A stretch of 64,000 bases of DNA from positions 1-64,000 of the forward strand of contig CAZSYU010000011.1 of the NCBI GenBank assembly GCA_964611345.1. Direction: 5' to 3'. Below the pieces are notes generated by a model. The model saw only the letters and a program-made list of their open reading frames with translations, was not told where the DNA came from and did no database searches. Made by a program: the position numbers and the translations under genes. Origin of the DNA: JALZVT01 sp964611345 (GTDB lineage: Bacteria; Pseudomonadota; Gammaproteobacteria; Pseudomonadales; Azotimanducaceae). Position 1 is the stretch's first letter, and every line of letters starts with the position of its first letter. Below, one piece after another: positions 35,054 to 42,733 of this stretch.

Positions 35054-37198
35054 CTATTGAGCGGTTACCGCAACACTGGTTGAGCCCCGTACCTCACCGC
35101 TTGGGTCCCGGAAGCGAACAAACACCCGGTTCAGCTCCGGCCGAAAATCGATCGTGTCGTCTACACTTATAAACACACTGAAAGTGGGTGTCGCGTCAGC
35201 GTCAATGTTTGTGAGCACACTTGGTGTCGGGGCGCCGCTAACGCACTGTCCGGCACTGTCTGTTTCACACAGGTTGAGCTCTATCGGTAACTGATTCGCG
35301 GCGCCCGTGTCCACGGTTACCTGCATGTTGTCGCCAGCACCAACGTTAACGGAAGCCAGTGCAAATGCGCCGATGCCTGAGGCCATGTCGATGGCAACGA
35401 TGCCGTCTTCGCTGGCAGTGCCCACAAGGGCAACGATATCTGGCACCTCTGCGGGCGAAGACGAAAACAGCAGCGTGTTCAGACCTTCTATTGGATTTCC
35501 TAACTCCGTGTTTTCACAACCGACATTGAACTCGAACTCTTCGGCGCTGCGATCTTCGCTTGATTGCAGAAATACGATAAAGGTTGCGACGTCGCCGCCT
35601 GGAATGTCTACGGGGGTGTTGCGCTCGCCAAATGGCGCGTTGGTCACGCGGTCGGTAGCCTGAAACTCAAACTGGCCACTCAACTCGGAACGTGCTGCTA
35701 CCACGCAGTTGTTTCCTTCCTCGCTGCCAGCGTTGATGACACTCAGAAAGGCGGTGGCTGTAGTCCCTGTAACCACTGAGCGGCTGGTGGGCAGCACCGA
35801 GGTCAGTAGCGTCGTTGGAGCCGCGCCTGCTTCGACAAAAAAGCTTGAACCATTCGATGCGCTCAGCCCTTGACCGCCATAGTCGACAACCGCGGTGCCT
35901 GCGCCTGTGGTCGGGTCGATTTCAATTATCTGGGTGCCTGCGGTGCCATACAGTCTGCCATCGGCGGCGGTGGCCAGGCCAAACACCTGGTTGAAGCCGA
36001 TTTCGCCGACTGGAATTGCCTCGAAGGTCGGTTCGAATTGGATCCTGACAAGGCTATCTGACAGGCCACTGAGACCGCCAAAGCTCGACAGAAACAGCTC
36101 TCCCGCAAAGAACGCCAGATCGCCCGAGGACGGGAAATTGGTGGTGCCCAGCACGGTACTGACGCCGGTGGCTGGATCGATCGAGAACAATTCACTGGAG
36201 GTGTTGCCTGCGCCTAGCAGTTCCCCTGCTGCCGAAAACACGAGCGCGTTGCCACCAGGAATGCCGTGTGGACCAATTTCTCGCAGCGCGCCAGTGGCGA
36301 GATTTATCTGGTACAGCGTGCTGAAATCGAGACCGAAGAGTTCGCCTGAAGGAGCAAACGCAATATCGGTTAGCGTTCTGCCGAGGTCTGACAGGCCAAT
36401 CAGGCTACCTGAGCGTACGTCCACCTGGGCAATGGTGTCGCCGTCGTCGTGAATGTAGAGCTGCGGCCCCGGGATGATCTGGATGGTGCGGTGCGCGTCA
36501 ATGAAATCAGAGGGATCAATTAGCCCTTCAGCATCAAGGCTTGCCTGGTTAGCGTAAAAACCTTCGTCGGAGACTGCGTTGGCATAGATGTTGTCGAACT
36601 CTGGCTCGATGGTACGCATCTCGAAGTGCAGTTCGGGTGCGGAATCAGTGTCAATCGCGCCAAGCACTGTGCCGCGACCTAGGGCGACTGTCGTGCCGTC
36701 GGTCGAGGTTTGCGAGTTGAAGTCGCTGAAGCTGGTGTTGACGTTGCGATAGAGCGTGTAGATCTCCTCGGCATCTGGCAGGCGCGACGATGCCGGTGCA
36801 TTCGGTAGCGTTCCCCGGGGTACCTGATGGCGAATCAGCAGGGTGCGGTCAGCGTTTGAGACCGCAACCAGCTCGCCGTCGGCGCTGGCACGGATGACAG
36901 GTGCAGCTTGGGAGCCACTGTTACTAACTACATTGCGCCGCCAGTCCTCTCCCGAATGCAGTGCGCTCGCGTTATCCCTGGTGCCGTTCTCAGCAAAATC
37001 GAGGGCGTTAAAAAAGTCATCGATCTGATCTTCCGCGGCGGTGACTGACCCTGGGGTTGACCCGCCAATGGGGTATTGGAAGCCGTCGGCCAAGCGGGGC
37101 GCGGCGTTGACTTGAATGCTCATGAGGAATAGTGCGGCCGCTATCAACAAATGGCTGGTTTTTAACAGGTATTCAGGTAGCGTCTTGTTGCTCATCAA
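35054..37198 (-). CDS. Secreted degenerate M23 (LytM) domain fused to beta-propeller repeats
   Basis: 714-residue exported protein with signal peptide (about 1-32, ending V-N-A-A). Residues 75-200 resemble an M23 peptidase: H-S-G-E-D-W supplies His 81 and Asp 85 and L-H-F-E-M-R supplies His 191, the three zinc ligands. The first His of the usual H-x-H is Glu 189, and the usual tyrosine/histidine segment reads Y-T-L-Y-R-N. So the metal site seems kept but catalytic His are lost. The middle (about 215-470) has propeller-like repeats with D-x-x-T-G-x and Y/F-G-L segments. The end is a Cys-containing beta-sandwich-like region. Role unknown; maybe peptidoglycan binding or amidase activation, as for degenerate LytM factors. 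Confidence 0.65.
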   Translation of the reverse strand: MMSNKTLPEYLLKTSHLLIAAALFLMSIQVNAAPRLADGFQYPIGGSTPGSVTAAEDQIDDFFNALDFAENGTRDNASALHSGEDWRRNVVSNSGSQAAPVIRASADGELVAVSNADRTLLIRHQVPRGTLPNAPASSRLPDAEEIYTLYRNVNTSFSDFNSQTSTDGTTVALGRGTVLGAIDTDSAPELHFEMRTIEPEFDNIYANAVSDEGFYANQASLDAEGLIDPSDFIDAHRTIQIIPGPQLYIHDDGDTIAQVDVRSGSLIGLSDLGRTLTDIAFAPSGELFGLDFSTLYQINLATGALREIGPHGIPGGNALVFSAAGELLGAGNTSSELFSIDPATGVSTVLGTTNFPSSGDLAFFAGELFLSSFGGLSGLSDSLVRIQFEPTFEAIPVGEIGFNQVFGLATAADGRLYGTAGTQIIEIDPTTGAGTAVVDYGGQGLSASNGSSFFVEAGAAPTTLLTSVLPTSRSVVTGTTATAFLSVINAGSEEGNNCVVAARSELSGQFEFQATDRVTNAPFGERNTPVDIPGGDVATFIVFLQSSEDRSAEEFEFNVGCENTELGNPIEGLNTLLFSSSPAEVPDIVALVGTASEDGIVAIDMASGIGAFALASVNVGAGDNMQVTVDTGAANQLPIELNLCETDSAGQCVSGAPTPSVLTNIDADATPTFSVFISVDDTIDFRPELNRVFVRFRDPSGEVRGSTSVAVTAQ

Positions 37199-37250
37199 TC
37201 AGGGTCCGATTGGCTTGTTCTGACCGTCCAGTATAACCCTTGTGGGATAT

Positions 37251-38150
37251 TTAGGGTTTTGGGAGTGCGGCGCGCAGCGCTTGTGCGCTCTGATCTTCAC
37301 CGTCGTGACTCCAGCCGGGGGGCCCGAACAGGTAGCCCCATCTCACGCGCCAAGTTGGACTGCGCCTAAGATCCTGCCACAGCGCCTGATATTCGTGGGT
37401 CAATGCTGTCCACGGATGTGTCGTTGGCAAATTCTTTGTGAGTCCATAGATGGGGGGCTGCTCGGCGAGCTCTGCCTGAAACGTGCCAAACAGCCGGTCC
37501 CAGATAATGAGTATGCCGCCGTGATTGCGATCGAGGTAGATCGGATTTGAGGCGTGGTGCACCCGATGGTGGGAAGGTGTGTTCAGGAGCCACTCGAGTG
37601 GTTCTGGCAGTTTGTTGATGGCAGGCGTGTGCACCCAAAACTGATAGAACAGGTTGAGCGCTATCGCCGTCAGCACCATGGCTACGTCGAAGCCCAACAA
37701 TGGCAGCGGTAGCCAAAACAGATATTTGGGAATGCGTTCGCCCACTCCCTGGCGTAACGCGGTGCCCAGATTCAGATATTGCGATGAATGATGATTGACA
37801 TGGCCTGCCCAGAACAATCGCCATTCGTGATTGCTGCGATGAAAGCAGTAGTAGATAAAGTCATCCAGTACCAACACCAACACCCAGGCCCACCATTGCC
37901 GACCCACAACAGCACCGAGAGGGCTCCACGCCTCGAGTTGCAGCATGAGCCAGATTGTTGCGAGCTTTGGCAGTAGATCCACCGCACTTGAGAGGACAAG
38001 CAGAACGAGTGAGGTGGCGGTGTCCCGACCCTTATACCAGCCGCGCTGCTGGTGGTGATTGAAGACGGCCTCGGCGACCAGCGCGATGACAAACAGCGGC
38101 AACATCCATTGCAGTTGCGGATCGTTTGCAAGCGCCAGTACTGCGTCCAT
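37251..38150 (-). CDS. Sterol desaturase / fatty acid hydroxylase family protein
   Basis: Membrane di-iron oxygenase of 299 residues with several hydrophobic helices and His motifs C-F-H-R-S-N-H, H-V-N-H-H-S, H-H-R-V-H-H and the N-H-G-G segment near the end. It resembles sterol desaturase family enzymes that act on sterols, hopanoids or fatty acyls. The overall order matches the eight-His family. It follows the LON-domain gene after 9 bp and is the fourth gene of a leftward run. Substrate unknown. Confidence 0.88.
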   Translation of the reverse strand: MDAVLALANDPQLQWMLPLFVIALVAEAVFNHHQQRGWYKGRDTATSLVLLVLSSAVDLLPKLATIWLMLQLEAWSPLGAVVGRQWWAWVLVLVLDDFIYYCFHRSNHEWRLFWAGHVNHHSSQYLNLGTALRQGVGERIPKYLFWLPLPLLGFDVAMVLTAIALNLFYQFWVHTPAINKLPEPLEWLLNTPSHHRVHHASNPIYLDRNHGGILIIWDRLFGTFQAELAEQPPIYGLTKNLPTTHPWTALTHEYQALWQDLRRSPTWRVRWGYLFGPPGWSHDGEDQSAQALRAALPKP

Positions 38151-38159
38151 CAGGCGGCG

Positions 38160-38852
38160 TTACCCAGCAGCGCCCAGCAGTGCAAGGAACACATCGAGAC
38201 GCTCGCGAGCGCTGGGTAGTTCGAGAATGTGCTGCATGGTATCTGCGTCGAACGCGATGCACTGGAAAATCTTGAAGCTGTAGTCACAGGGCGACAACGC
38301 AAGCCATGCCGGGTCTCGCAGGTGGTTAGCGACGGCTTGATCCTCTTGGCCATTCGCACCGGTCTGTTGTTCGATCAGGTCTATGAGTCGTTTGTGAATC
38401 TGGCGTTGTAGCGCTTGGTCTTGCTCTAGGGTTAGCTGCGCGGTGGCTGGTAATTCACTGGTATCACTCAGGGGTACACAGTTAACAATGCGGTAGGGCA
38501 GTGATTGCACTTCATCGCGTATTTGTAGCCTTACGCTCATCGCAACGTTCGCAATGATGCGTCCGTCAGACGTGGTTTCCAGTATTTCACAGTGTCCGGC
38601 CGAGAATATTTGCTGGGGCTTGTAGGTGGCTTGATTGGACCCCAGCATGTCTTCGACAGACTGCTTTTTTACGGGCGTGCTGATTGCTTTTACAGTGTGG
38701 CACACCCCAACCATGCGTTGTGCTTCGATGCAGTCGTGGATCAGCTTGCGATAGCGTGGCTCAAACACGTGCAATGGCAAATCATTTCCGGGGAAAGCCA
38801 CAACGTTCGGGATGGGAAACAGGGCAACCTGAGTTGTGTTTGAGTTTTGCAT
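38160..38852 (-). CDS. LON N-terminal substrate-binding domain protein
   Basis: Standalone LON substrate-binding (LAN/PUA-like) domain protein of 230 residues. The hallmark is F-P-I-P-N-V-V-A-F-P-G-N-D-L-P-L-H-V-F-E near residues 12-31 and R-Y-R-K-L-I. It lacks AAA and protease domains. Such stand-alone proteins are common in proteobacteria but functionally unresolved; roles in protein quality control have been suggested. It lies 15 bp after recQ on the same strand. Confidence 0.86.
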   Translation of the reverse strand: MQNSNTTQVALFPIPNVVAFPGNDLPLHVFEPRYRKLIHDCIEAQRMVGVCHTVKAISTPVKKQSVEDMLGSNQATYKPQQIFSAGHCEILETTSDGRIIANVAMSVRLQIRDEVQSLPYRIVNCVPLSDTSELPATAQLTLEQDQALQRQIHKRLIDLIEQQTGANGQEDQAVANHLRDPAWLALSPCDYSFKIFQCIAFDADTMQHILELPSARERLDVFLALLGAAG

Positions 38853-38867
38853 GTTCGTATAACTCCC

Positions 38868-40721
38868 TCAGTCCTGACTTTGGTCACGGTGCCGCTCAAC
38901 GAGTTCCAGAATATCATCACCAAAGCGTTCCACCTTGGCGGGCCCGAGGCCTGAGATGCTTTGGAGTGCAGCGATTGAATCTGGCTGAAGTGTGTCGATC
39001 GCGAGCATCACCTTGGTCTGCAACACCATATAGGGTTTCCAGCCCAGGCGACGAGCCGTGCGCTTGCGATAATTGTCGAGTGCGCGCGCTATGTTACCGC
39101 CGTAGCGTGATCTGGTCTGCTTGCGCGATGCTGAGGATTTCGGGCTACTACTGCGGACAGGCTTGCCGGGCAGCCATACGGTCGGATATTTGCGCCCAGT
39201 GCGCGTAAGGCGGCCATCTGCAAGCAGGGAGTCGATGCCACCAACTACTTCCGCTTCGGCGAAGTCGGCAAGCTGACCATATTCCGGCATGCTGAGTAGT
39301 CCCCCACGTGACAGGTTTTTCGCCCGCCCGCCGCGAAGTGCCCGGGCGAGATTTGTCCGCCCAACCGGGCGGGTCAGACGGTCGACGGCCGCGAGAATAG
39401 TTTGTAGCGCGTGCTCCGGCAAATCTGCTACATCAGGCTCTTCGGCATGGTCATCGGCGGGCGCCGCGGCTGTACCTATACATACATCGCAACGCCCACA
39501 AGCAGGCTCATCGTCGTGCTGGGTGAAGTGACCGACCAGCGCCTGATGGCGACAGCGATATTGGGTGGCGTACTGTTCCACCCTGTTTAGTGCGTCTTCG
39601 CGACGTTGATCCATGGTCGTGCTGGCGGGTGAGGACTGACCCAGGCGCCGCTGAGTCATGAGATCGGCGGCCCCGAAGAACAAGACGCAGTGCGCCGGTT
39701 CACCATCGCGACCAGCGCGTCCAGCCTCCTGATAGTAGGCCTCAAGACTGCCAGGGCTCTGAAAATGAATGATTAACCGAATGTCAGGAATGTCGATACC
39801 CATGCCAAAGGCGTTGGTAGCGACCAATACCCGTGTGCGCGCATTCTCAAAGGCCGACTGGGCGCGTTCACGGGCGAGCCTGGTTCTGCCGGCGTGATAG
39901 TAGCCGGCCTTTACACCACTGTTGCGCAATGCCTTCGCAACCCGCTCGGTGACCTTGCGCGTGCTGCAGTAGATAATCGCACGCCCCGGAATGACGCCCT
40001 TTTTTGCCCGGCCACGAATGCCAGCCGTGTCGATCTGTGCAAGGGTTGCTGTCAGACGCTCTTCTTCTTTGCGCAGACCAAACACCGCAAACGATAGATT
40101 CGGGCGGTCGAAACCGGTACGTACCTGCAATGGGTCTGCGAGTGCAAGTTGGGTCGTGATTTCTTTTAAGACAATCGGTGTTGCAGTCGCCGTAAGTGCG
40201 ATCACCGGAGCGTCTACCACATCACGAAGTTCCCGCAGCAGCAGATAGTCAGGACGAAAGTCGTGGCCCCATTGGCTGACACAGTGTGCTTCGTCGATAG
40301 CATAGCGAGCGATCCGTGTGCGCTTCAGTAGACGGCGGAAGCTTGTCTGGGCGGCGCGTTCGGGTGAAACGTAGAGCAGTGTGAGGCTACCCGCGAGAAA
40401 TTCTTGCACCACGGTCTGTTGTTCGAGGTCTGACTGGTGGCTGTTGAGTGCGCCCGCCGCAATGCCGCGACCTACTAATGCGCTCACCTGATCTTGCATC
40501 AGCGCAATGAGCGGTGAGACAACGATGGTAGTGCCGAGGTTGTTTGCGGCGTCGACGATGGCGGGGATTTGAAAACACAGAGATTTACCCGACCCGGTAG
40601 GCAGTAGCACTATGGCATCGCGCCTCGCTAGCGCAGCCTCCACCGCGTCGCTCTGGCCTGGTCGAAAATTCGGGTAGCCGAAGACTTCTTGCAGTACTTG
40701 CTCGGCGTATGTCGCGTTCAA
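38868..40721 (-). CDS. recQ: ATP-dependent DNA helicase RecQ
   Basis: 3'-5' DNA helicase of recombination repair. The 617-residue protein has Walker A P-T-G-S-G-K-S (41-47), D-E-A-H (143-146) followed by C-V-S-Q-W-G-H-D-F-R-P-D-Y, an R-C-R-H...C-G-R-C-D-V-C zinc-binding cluster near 390-415, an RQC-like region and a C-terminal HRDC domain ending about residue 610. Length and order are normal for the family. It starts 3 bp after the phosphatase gene stop and ends just before the LON-domain gene. Confidence 0.95.
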   Translation of the reverse strand: MNATYAEQVLQEVFGYPNFRPGQSDAVEAALARRDAIVLLPTGSGKSLCFQIPAIVDAANNLGTTIVVSPLIALMQDQVSALVGRGIAAGALNSHQSDLEQQTVVQEFLAGSLTLLYVSPERAAQTSFRRLLKRTRIARYAIDEAHCVSQWGHDFRPDYLLLRELRDVVDAPVIALTATATPIVLKEITTQLALADPLQVRTGFDRPNLSFAVFGLRKEEERLTATLAQIDTAGIRGRAKKGVIPGRAIIYCSTRKVTERVAKALRNSGVKAGYYHAGRTRLARERAQSAFENARTRVLVATNAFGMGIDIPDIRLIIHFQSPGSLEAYYQEAGRAGRDGEPAHCVLFFGAADLMTQRRLGQSSPASTTMDQRREDALNRVEQYATQYRCRHQALVGHFTQHDDEPACGRCDVCIGTAAAPADDHAEEPDVADLPEHALQTILAAVDRLTRPVGRTNLARALRGGRAKNLSRGGLLSMPEYGQLADFAEAEVVGGIDSLLADGRLTRTGRKYPTVWLPGKPVRSSSPKSSASRKQTRSRYGGNIARALDNYRKRTARRLGWKPYMVLQTKVMLAIDTLQPDSIAALQSISGLGPAKVERFGDDILELVERHRDQSQD

Positions 40722-40724
40722 ACC

Positions 40725-41486
40725 TTACTCCGCGGGCGTGAGAAAAACCTCTCGTATGCGTTCCATCGACTCACTGCTCACGCCGATACTTTGCAGATAC
40801 TCCACGGGGCCACCCCAACGTTTGTTGAGTCCGTCGAGGAATACCACCATTGCATCTTCTGGCACTCCGGCGGCAACGGTCAGGGCCGCGCGATCCATGC
40901 CTTCGGGTAAGCCGACGTGGGCCTCTATAAAATCAACCTGGCGCTCGACATCCAGATTAGTGAGCAGGTAGTCGGCCTCTATGATAGATCGATCCACACC
41001 CAACACGCTCAACAGGAACGCGGTTGATACGCCCGTGCGATCTTTTCCTGCCGTGCAGTGCAAGACCATGGGTGAGCAATCAGCGTCTGCGAACAACCGA
41101 AACATGGCAAGCCAGGTATCGGGGCCAAACTCGAGATAACCCAGGTAGCGATCGCCCGAGATATTGGTGTCGCCCACTAAACGACTCAGTTGTTCCGAGC
41201 CGCCGTCGGGTATAACCGCCAGGTTGTAGTAGGTGGCGCCAAGACCCTCAAGCGGACCGCGACCCTGCTCGGCCGCCTCGTCGGGGCGGCGCAAATCGAT
41301 TTGAGTTTTGATGCCAAGTGCTCGAGCCCTGGTTAGATCGCTCGCCGTCATGCGGTCCTGGCGTCCGGCACGGAAGTACAGACCTGCGCGCACAGAGCGG
41401 CCGTCGCTGGTGGGGTAACCGCCAATGTCGCGAAAGTTGAAGCATCCCTCGAAGGCGTGATGGCGGTCCTGATAGTCGTTGATCAT
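40725..41486 (-). CDS. Tyrosine-specific protein phosphatase family protein
   Basis: Protein of 253 residues with the C-x5-R signature H-C-T-A-G-K-D-R-T-G, the P-loop of cysteine-based phosphatases, and F-N-F-R-D-I-G-G-Y near the N-terminus. This matches the tyrosine-phosphatase-like (PF13350 type) family which also includes lipid phosphatases. I chose ATG 41486 with GGACA about 5 bases away; longer readings would enter the 12-bp repeat at 41491-41531. Likely removes phosphate from a protein or small lipid; substrate unknown. It leads the recQ operon. Confidence 0.86.
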   Translation of the reverse strand: MINDYQDRHHAFEGCFNFRDIGGYPTSDGRSVRAGLYFRAGRQDRMTASDLTRARALGIKTQIDLRRPDEAAEQGRGPLEGLGATYYNLAVIPDGGSEQLSRLVGDTNISGDRYLGYLEFGPDTWLAMFRLFADADCSPMVLHCTAGKDRTGVSTAFLLSVLGVDRSIIEADYLLTNLDVERQVDFIEAHVGLPEGMDRAALTVAAGVPEDAMVVFLDGLNKRWGGPVEYLQSIGVSSESMERIREVFLTPAE

Positions 41487-41490
41487 GCGG

Positions 41491-41531
41491 TTGTCCAATT
41501 GTTGTCCCAATTGTTGTCCCAATTGTTGTCT
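41491..41531. repeat. Three 12-bp tandem repeats at the 5' end of the phosphatase gene
   Basis: Unit CAATTGTTGTCC at 41496-41507, 41508-41519 and 41520-41531 (last base differs), with a 5-base partial copy before. It occupies the ribosome-binding region directly upstream of the phosphatase start (41486) on the minus strand. Twelve-base steps would keep frame for any longer start. Confidence 0.92.
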
Positions 41532-41674
41532 AAGAGGGGCAATTGAGATGGGGTATAACAGTGCTGTAAATTCTGCGGCAGCACTAACACTTGTATTCTT
41601 CGACCTGCTAGCGTATCGGTATCAGGTAAGAGAGCGCCAGTGGGAAATCACCCGACAATCACAGTGTGTGGAGG

Positions 41675-41728
41675 GAGCGAATGAGGGAGGTAATGAGGGA
41701 GGTAATAAGGGAGGTAATGAGGGAGCGA
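41675..41728. repeat. 12-bp tandem repeat of Shine-Dalgarno/start units
   Basis: Repeats of GGAGGTAATGAG-like units occur four times across this stretch (one reads AATAAG). Each unit has GGAGG and most an ATG, so the array looks like multiple ribosome-binding sites and in-frame start codons. The reading is Arg-Glu-Val-Met repeats at the N-terminus of the gene below. Variation in copy number would leave frame intact but may tune translation. Confidence 0.85.
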
Positions 41729-42223
41729 GTTACAAAGGGTAGTCAGAAGTCGAGATATTTAGTGGCTGGTGTGTTTGCCGCATGCCTCCAGGCACTGGTT
41801 TGTACCGCTGCCTATGCCGATGGCGTGGCGGTGTTCGTGAGTCTCACTGACGAGGCCAGTGTTGCTAAAACCCGCGAGCAAGTCCGCGCGGCGCTGTCTG
41901 TGGACGTGAAAACCAGCCAGATCGTTATCAATGGCAGCAAGTGGATTCGCCTGCATTCGGAGTTGCTGTCCGAAGCTGCCGCTCGAGACCTGGTTGCTGT
42001 TGCCCAGAACCGCGGGTATAGCGCCTGGTACAACGGTTCCGGAAGTAGCCTGGCGGCGTCCTCAAGCGCGGCTGCGGCTTCATTTGTGGATTCCTCTGTA
42101 GATTCCTCTGTAGATTCGAGTGGTGTTTGGTCGTCAGAAGCAGCGATAGTGACACCAGCCAACGGCGATATTTCGCACCTGCCGCTGGCTGAGACTTTCC
42201 CTCTAGAGTCTGAGGCAAACTAG
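41681..42223 (+). CDS. Secreted SPOR-like / hypothetical protein
   Basis: 180 residues from ATG 41681, which has GGAGG 6 bases ahead; ATGs at 41693 and 41717 are in frame within the repeat. After the basic Arg-Glu-Val-Met repeat comes a hydrophobic segment (about V-A-G-V-F-A-A-C-L-Q-A-L-V) ending T-A-A-Y-A, a likely signal peptide. The core at about 40-110 has alternating beta and helix: V-A-V-F-V-S-L-T-D, K-T-S-Q-I-V-I-N-G, A-V-A-Q-N-R-G-Y-S-A-W-Y-N-G, which resembles a SPOR peptidoglycan-binding domain, though I am not certain. The C-terminus is Ser/Ala-rich with a short D-S-S-V repeat. It is convergent with the gamma-carbonic-anhydrase gene. Confidence 0.6.
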   Translation: MREVMREVIREVMRERVTKGSQKSRYLVAGVFAACLQALVCTAAYADGVAVFVSLTDEASVAKTREQVRAALSVDVKTSQIVINGSKWIRLHSELLSEAAARDLVAVAQNRGYSAWYNGSGSSLAASSSAAAASFVDSSVDSSVDSSGVWSSEAAIVTPANGDISHLPLAETFPLESEAN

Positions 42224-42227
42224 CGCG

Positions 42228-42683
42228 TCAGTCCTGCCCCAGTTCTTGTTCAATCTCGATCTTGCGTTGCTCCATCAGCGCCCTGTAGTCGGGATCTGAC
42301 CAGCGTCGGTAGTGGCCCNNNNNNNNNNNNNNNNNNNNNNNNNNNNNNNNNNNNNNNNNNNNNNNNNNNNNNNNNNNNNNNNNNNNNNNNNNNNNNNNNN
42401 NNNNNNNNNNNNNNNNNNAATCACCTATGGTAGCGCCATGAATAGTGGTGTGATGGGTGATGGAGCAGTAGGCGCCAATCTCGGAGGCGCCGGTGCTGCC
42501 GAAGTGCACCATCACAAAGTCTTGCAGGTTGGTGTAGGCACCCACTCGAATATGGGTGTCCTCGACCCGTAACACGGCCTTGGGCCAGATGCTGCAGCCC
42601 TCTTCCAGACGCACATCCCCATAGAGTTCCGCACTGGGCGCTATCCATGCTGCGTTCGAGGTGTCGATAGAATCGTCTCTCAT
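42228..42683 (-). CDS. Gamma-carbonic-anhydrase-like hexapeptide protein (interrupted by a gap)
   Basis: Left-handed beta-helix protein. The N-terminal half has hexapeptide repeats with W-I-A-P-S-A, G-D-V, G-A-Y-T-N-L-Q-D and the H-x-x-x-I-T-H-H-T-T-I-H stretch that supplies His ligands. The N run removes about 100 or more bases, so the repeats after I-G-D are lost; the C-terminal helix (R-R-W-S-D-P-D-Y-R-A-L-M-E-Q) is seen. Family members are usually about 175-200 residues; the visible size is smaller and the missing length is unknown. The reading frame is the same on both sides for this gap length. It is the only gene of this family here; metal binding is inferred. Confidence 0.75.
   Translation of the reverse strand: MRDDSIDTSNAAWIAPSAELYGDVRLEEGCSIWPKAVLRVEDTHIRVGAYTNLQDFVMVHFGSTGASEIGAYCSITHHTTIHGATIGDXXXXXXXXXXXXXXXXXXXXXXXXXXXXXXXXXXGHYRRWSDPDYRALMEQRKIEIEQELGQD
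42319..42418. other. Assembly gap (N run) inside the gamma-carbonic-anhydrase-like gene
   Basis: 100 Ns. The missing part encodes the rest of the hexapeptide turns; no repeat is visible at the edges, unlike the other two gaps. Confidence 0.95.
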
Positions 42684-42733
42684 AAGGTCTGCCAGTTTAG
42701 TTCGTATGCGCTGCTTTGTGCTAGGTTGGGTGC

